DNA of 9,593 bases from an uncultured Collinsella sp. (GTDB taxonomy: Bacteria; Actinomycetota; Coriobacteriia; Coriobacteriales; Coriobacteriaceae), in NCBI GenBank assembly GCA_900551185.1, contig URVF01000050.1, positions 1 to 9,593 on the forward strand. The letters are read 5' to 3'. Numbering within the stretch: position 1 is the first letter of the stretch; each line of letters opens with the position of its first letter. A program made the position numbers and the translations under genes. Under the pieces are notes generated by a model. It saw only the letters and a program-made list of their open reading frames with translations, was not told the origin of the DNA and ran no database searches. This document shows, piece by piece, positions 6,560 through 9,593 of the stretch.

Positions 6560-7966
6560 ATGTCTCTTGCTGATGTCTTTAGCCTGCTCGTTTTGGGTCA
6601 GGGCAAATCCGGTCTCGATGTCGCCCGCTGGGCGCTGGCACATCCCGAGCGCGTAAGTGCCGTTACCGTGTATGGCGGTGGCACCTCTGAGCCCAATGAC
6701 GCCATGCGTGCGCTCGAGGCTGCTGGTGCGTCGTTTGTCTATGGGACCGAACAGGTCGAGGGCGCCTATGACGTATGCGTGACGTGCCCGGGCATCTCGG
6801 AGTTCTCGGGCTTCTTTAAGGCTGGGCGCGAGCATGCCGCCCAGATTATGGGTGAGCCCGAGTTTGCCTATCGCCTGTCGCCCGATAACTGGATTGCCAT
6901 CACGGGCACCAACGGCAAGACGACCACCACGTCGCTGACGGATTATCTGCTCAAGGCTGCCGGCGAGGCCAGCGTTGCTGTCGGCAACATCGGCGAGCCG
7001 CCGGTCAACGAGATTGACGGCCGAGCCCACAACGAGTGGTTTGTGGCTGAGCTCTCGAGCTATCAGATTGCTACGACAACCGAGCTCCACCCCCGCGTGG
7101 CGGTGCTGCTCAACATCACTCCCGACCACTTGGGCTGGCATAAGAGTCATAAGAACTATGCGCTTGCCAAGATCAAACTGTTTGACAATATGGTCGATGA
7201 CGATCTGGTGGTTGTCGACGTCGAAGACGCCGGCATTCACGAGTTCGATGAGTACATCTACACGCCGGGTCGTCGCATCTGCAAGGTTGCCTTTGACGAG
7301 CCTGAGGGCGAGGATGCCGCCTTTGTGCGCGATGGCAAGATGATCGTGCGTCTGAAGGGTGTCGAGACCCCGCTCATCGCTACATCCGAGCTCAAGATCT
7401 CGGGCCATCACAATGTTATCAATGCCCTGTGCGCTGCCACGGCTGCCTTGGCAGTCGGTGCCGATGTCGACGGTGTCTGCCGCGGTCTGGCCTCGTTCCA
7501 GCCGCTCGAGCACCGCGTGGAGCCGTGTGGCGAGATTGACGGCGTGCGCTACGTCAACGATTCCAAGGCGACTAACACCGATGCGGTCGAGAAGGCGCTG
7601 ACGGCATTTCCCGATGACGACGTGATCTTGCTGCTCGGCGGCCACGATAAGGGCACTCCGCTCACGGACTTCGCGCGCGTCGTTATGGACAACGTGCGCT
7701 CGGTCGTCTGCTTTGGCGATGCGCGCGAGCGCTTCACCGCCGCTATGGACGAGGCTGATGTCGATGGCGATGTGGATATCGCCCAGGCGGATGACCTGCG
7801 CGACGCCGTGGACGTTGCCCGTTCGCTTTCGAGCCGTGGTGACGTGATCTTACTTTCTCCTGCCTGCTCTTCGTTCGATGAGTTCTCGGGCTATGAGGAG
7901 CGCGGCCGCGTGTTTAAGGACTACGTGGCTCAGCTTGCCGCTACAGCGAAATCACAAATGGAATAG
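6560..7966 (+). CDS. murD: MurD, UDP-MurNAc-L-alanine--D-glutamate ligase
   Basis: A 468-residue cytoplasmic Mur ligase that adds D-glutamate to UDP-MurNAc-L-Ala. The N-terminal Rossmann-like domain begins LLVLGQGKSGLDVARW, and TCPGIS follows later. The P-loop is ITGTNGKTTTT (114-124, Lys120). Next come ELSSYQ and NITPDHLGWH. Lys204 in NYALAKIKLF fits the conserved carbamylated lysine. Further motifs are ISGHHNVINALCA, LEHRVEP, YVNDSKATN (331-339), LLLGGHDKG and LLSPACSSFDEF with YEERG near the end. It lies 9 bases after mraY. The Shine-Dalgarno is weak (GGGA at 6544-6547, 12 bases away), suggesting coupled translation. The gene order murF-mraY-murD-ftsW-murG is the classic one, and nothing in the protein is out of the ordinary. 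Confidence 0.98.
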   Translation: MSLADVFSLLVLGQGKSGLDVARWALAHPERVSAVTVYGGGTSEPNDAMRALEAAGASFVYGTEQVEGAYDVCVTCPGISEFSGFFKAGREHAAQIMGEPEFAYRLSPDNWIAITGTNGKTTTTSLTDYLLKAAGEASVAVGNIGEPPVNEIDGRAHNEWFVAELSSYQIATTTELHPRVAVLLNITPDHLGWHKSHKNYALAKIKLFDNMVDDDLVVVDVEDAGIHEFDEYIYTPGRRICKVAFDEPEGEDAAFVRDGKMIVRLKGVETPLIATSELKISGHHNVINALCAATAALAVGADVDGVCRGLASFQPLEHRVEPCGEIDGVRYVNDSKATNTDAVEKALTAFPDDDVILLLGGHDKGTPLTDFARVVMDNVRSVVCFGDARERFTAAMDEADVDGDVDIAQADDLRDAVDVARSLSSRGDVILLSPACSSFDEFSGYEERGRVFKDYVAQLAATAKSQME

Positions 7967-7969
7967 GGG
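7965..7969 (+). promoter_or_regulatory. Ribosome binding site setting the ftsW GTG start
   Basis: AGGGG overlaps the murD stop codon (7964-7966) and lies 5 bases before the GTG at 7975. The first in-frame ATG (8002) has no comparable site at good spacing. This supports GTG initiation and therefore the longer arginine-rich N-terminus. Confidence 0.7.
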
Positions 7970-7974
7970 TTGCG

Positions 7975-9495
7975 GTGAGAGAGGAGAGCCCCCGACAAGG
8001 TATGAGGAGGCCCGACTCGGACCGTGCTTCCTCACGTCGCACCACACCGCGTTCCAGCCGCGGCGGGCAGTCGTTTAGCGAACGCTATATTGCCGGCGTT
8101 CCCGCCCGTATCATGCGCCCCCGTTTGATATTCATGGCCTGCTTGTTTACCTTGGTATGCTTTGGCCTGCTGATGGTGTACTCGGCGTCTTCGGTCGAGG
8201 CGCTGCACGAGAATGGCTCGGCGACGTTTTTTCTGGGTCGACAGGCCGCGTTTGCCGTGGTCGGTGTTCTGGCGCTGATTGCCATCGTGCGCGTTTTGCC
8301 GGACAGCTGGTTTGGGGAGGATGTGCTCAGGATCTTCCTTATCGGCATGATAGGGCTACTGCTTCTGGTGTTCTTGGTGGGCAGCGGCAGCCGCGGCGCC
8401 ACGCGCTGGCTCAACATCGCCGGTATTCAGTTCCAGCCTTCCGAGTTTTTAAAGCCATTTGCCATTGCGTATTCGGCCATCATGCTTGATCGCTTCTTTT
8501 CGCCCGGTGGCAACATCAACGAATTCCTTCGCAAGATGGGCATCTACCTGGGCATTTCGCTCTTTCTGATCTTTATCCAGCCCGATTTCGGTACTGTCCT
8601 GATCATCCTGTTGACCCTCATGTGCATGGCGTTGTTTGCGGGTCTCGACCCCAGATTTATCATCGGCGTGCTAATCTTCGGCATTCTCGTGATCGTGATT
8701 GCGCTTGTCGCAGAGCCGTACCGTATGGTGCGTATTCAGGTTGCCTTGAACCCTTGGGCCGACGAGTATGGTGACGGCTATCAGGCCACGCTTGCCATCA
8801 TGGCCTTTGCCTCGGGCGGTCTGTTCGGCCGTGGCATCGGCAACTCAACCATGAAGTACTCGTATCTGCCCGAGGCGCACAATGACTACATCCTGGCCAT
8901 CATTGGCGAGGAAGTTGGTTTTGTCGGAACCGTGCTGTTCTTCTTGGTGTTTGCGATGCTGATCTACTCGGCGTTTCGCATTGCCGAGCAGGCGACCGAT
9001 CGTCGGGGCGCGCTTATGGCGTCTGGCTCCGCGGTCATTCTCGCGGTGCAGTTTTTGATTAACGCGCTGGGCATCCTCAACGTGTTTCCCATGACGGGCA
9101 AACCGTTGCCGTTTATTAGCTACGGCGGTTCGTCGATTATTGTGTCGCTCATGCTTGCCGGGTTGATCCTGCGCGTTTCGTACGAGAGCGCCCGCCGCGA
9201 TGAGTATGACCGCCGCCGTGAGAGCTTTGCCGTTATGGATGAGAGTACCGCCGGCTTGCCCCACGTGCGCGGCGAGCGATCTTCGCGTAACGGTTTTACC
9301 GTCCTGGATGGCTCTGCGACCGAGCCGGCAGCCCGCCCGCGTCAGCGAACGGTGCCGCAAGGTCGTCCTCAGCGCCCCACTCCTCGCAATGCGGGCGGCG
9401 GATATAATCGAATCGATTTGAACTCGGACCCGTCGGCGCGTCTGCGTACCGACGACCAGGGACCGCGTGTACGAAGGGACTACCATGACCGATAA
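7975..9495 (+). CDS. ftsW: FtsW, septal peptidoglycan glycosyltransferase (SEDS family)
   Basis: A 506-residue SEDS protein that polymerises lipid II into septal glycan strands with FtsI. Residues 1-50 are an arginine-rich cytoplasmic tail, residues about 51-402 carry the usual ten membrane segments, and residues 403-506 are a polar tail. Family motifs: LLMVYSASS after the first segment, FQPSEFLKPFAIAY (from Phe153), QPDFGT at 202-207 with the conserved essential Asp204, YLPEAHNDYILAIIGEEVGF, and GKPLPFISYGGSS (from Gly375). RodA shares these motifs, so the FtsW assignment rests on its place between murD and murG in a dcw cluster. The start is GTG, 8 bases after murD. The C-terminal tail repeats a short motif, FAVMDES (from Phe418) and FTVLDGS (from Phe441), and becomes rich in Pro and Arg. 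murG begins inside the last codons. Confidence 0.96.
   Translation: MREESPRQGMRRPDSDRASSRRTTPRSSRGGQSFSERYIAGVPARIMRPRLIFMACLFTLVCFGLLMVYSASSVEALHENGSATFFLGRQAAFAVVGVLALIAIVRVLPDSWFGEDVLRIFLIGMIGLLLLVFLVGSGSRGATRWLNIAGIQFQPSEFLKPFAIAYSAIMLDRFFSPGGNINEFLRKMGIYLGISLFLIFIQPDFGTVLIILLTLMCMALFAGLDPRFIIGVLIFGILVIVIALVAEPYRMVRIQVALNPWADEYGDGYQATLAIMAFASGGLFGRGIGNSTMKYSYLPEAHNDYILAIIGEEVGFVGTVLFFLVFAMLIYSAFRIAEQATDRRGALMASGSAVILAVQFLINALGILNVFPMTGKPLPFISYGGSSIIVSLMLAGLILRVSYESARRDEYDRRRESFAVMDESTAGLPHVRGERSSRNGFTVLDGSATEPAARPRQRTVPQGRPQRPTPRNAGGGYNRIDLNSDPSARLRTDDQGPRVRRDYHDR
9473..9479 (+). promoter_or_regulatory. Ribosome binding site setting the murG start
   Basis: GAAGGGA lies within the end of ftsW, 5 bases before the ATG at 9485. 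The alternative in-frame ATG at 9497 would be 17 bases away. The site supports a start that overlaps ftsW by 11 bp. Confidence 0.7.
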
Positions 9496-9543
9496 AATGA
9501 CCGTTGCTATTGCAGCCGGCGGCACGGCAGGACACATCAACCC
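9485..9543 (+). CDS. murG: MurG, N-terminal fragment (contig-truncated)
   Basis: Only about 20 residues remain: MTDKMTVAIAAGGTAGHINP. MurG transfers GlcNAc from UDP-GlcNAc to lipid I, giving lipid II on the inner face of the membrane. The glycine-rich first loop is GGTAGH followed by INP. Actinobacterial MurG proteins often have Ala in place of the second Gly of GGTGGH. Position immediately after ftsW is the expected one. The gene overlaps the ftsW end by 11 bp, a strong hint of translational coupling. It is cut off by the sequencing adapter, not by mutation; residues predicted past 9543 are artefactual. Confidence 0.93.
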
Positions 9544-9593
9544 CTGTCTCTTATACACATCTCCGAGCCCACGAGACTAGGCATGATCTCGTA
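9544..9593 (-). other. Nextera i7 sequencing adapter (non-genomic)
   Basis: Exact reverse complement of 1-50: the Tn5 mosaic end (9544-9562), the rest of the read-2 adapter to 9577, the 8-base index TAGGCATG (9578-9585) and the start of P7 (ATCTCGTA). This is what read 1 yields when it runs through a short insert into the i7 side. The first base of the block (C, 9544) could also belong to the genome. It interrupts murG. Confidence 0.97.

Noticed and set aside
5894..7645. A 583-codon reading frame antisense to mraY and murD.
   Set aside because: Same codon-register effect across two genes that share a frame. The translation spans a gene boundary and looks like shadow sequence.
8845..9558. A 237-codon reading frame beginning MYKRQ on the - strand.
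   Set aside because: It starts inside the right-hand adapter and runs antisense to ftsW with no recognisable domain.
1..9593. A 50 bp perfect terminal inverted repeat, suggesting an insertion sequence or linear element.
   Set aside because: The repeat is the Nextera adapter with index and Tn5 mosaic end. The DNA between is an ordinary chromosomal dcw cluster with no transposase.

Overview
This window is a 9.5 kb stretch of the division and cell wall (dcw) cluster of a high-GC Gram-positive bacterium. Every gene is on the + strand. The genes in order are mraZ, rsmH, an ftsL-like gene, ftsI, murF, mraY, murD, ftsW and the first 20 codons of murG. The base composition, the actinobacterial-type GGTAGH motif of MurG, the lack of PASTA repeats in the penicillin-binding protein and the strong avoidance of TTA, CTA and TCA codons point to Actinomycetota. 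A Coriobacteriia member such as Collinsella is my best guess. That is an inference from gene style, not from a search.

The outer 50 bases at each end are not genome. They are exact reverse complements of each other and spell an Illumina Nextera i7-side adapter: the end of P7, an 8-base index, then the read-2 adapter ending in the Tn5 mosaic end. The biological sequence is therefore about 51-9543, and this is a complete assembled contig that stops at adapter sequence. Open reading frames that begin inside the adapters (protein starts with MYKRQ) are artefacts.

Layout. 51-111 is the 5' leader of mraZ, with a small GC-rich hairpin. 112-2093 holds mraZ (transcriptional regulator of the cluster), rsmH (16S rRNA m4C1402 methyltransferase) and a small one-pass membrane protein in the position and shape of FtsL. 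2111-3976 is ftsI, the septal transpeptidase. 3977-4102 is the largest genuine gap (126 bp). It sits exactly where murE lies in many dcw clusters and instead carries two mutually exclusive inverted repeats and a TACAAT hexamer, so it may be an internal promoter or control point. 4103-9495 is a tight run of murF, mraY, murD and ftsW with gaps of 3 to 9 bp, followed by murG, which overlaps ftsW by 11 bp.

Together the genes cover the middle and late steps of peptidoglycan precursor synthesis: MurD adds D-Glu, MurF adds D-Ala-D-Ala, MraY makes lipid I and MurG makes lipid II. They also include the septal synthase pair FtsW-FtsI and its partner FtsL. murE, which adds the third residue, is missing from this stretch. 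I see no mobile element, CRISPR array, tRNA, rRNA or new enzymatic system. The points most worth a second look are the murE-less gap with its inverted repeats and the long arginine-rich, probably disordered cytoplasmic tails on FtsI and FtsW.
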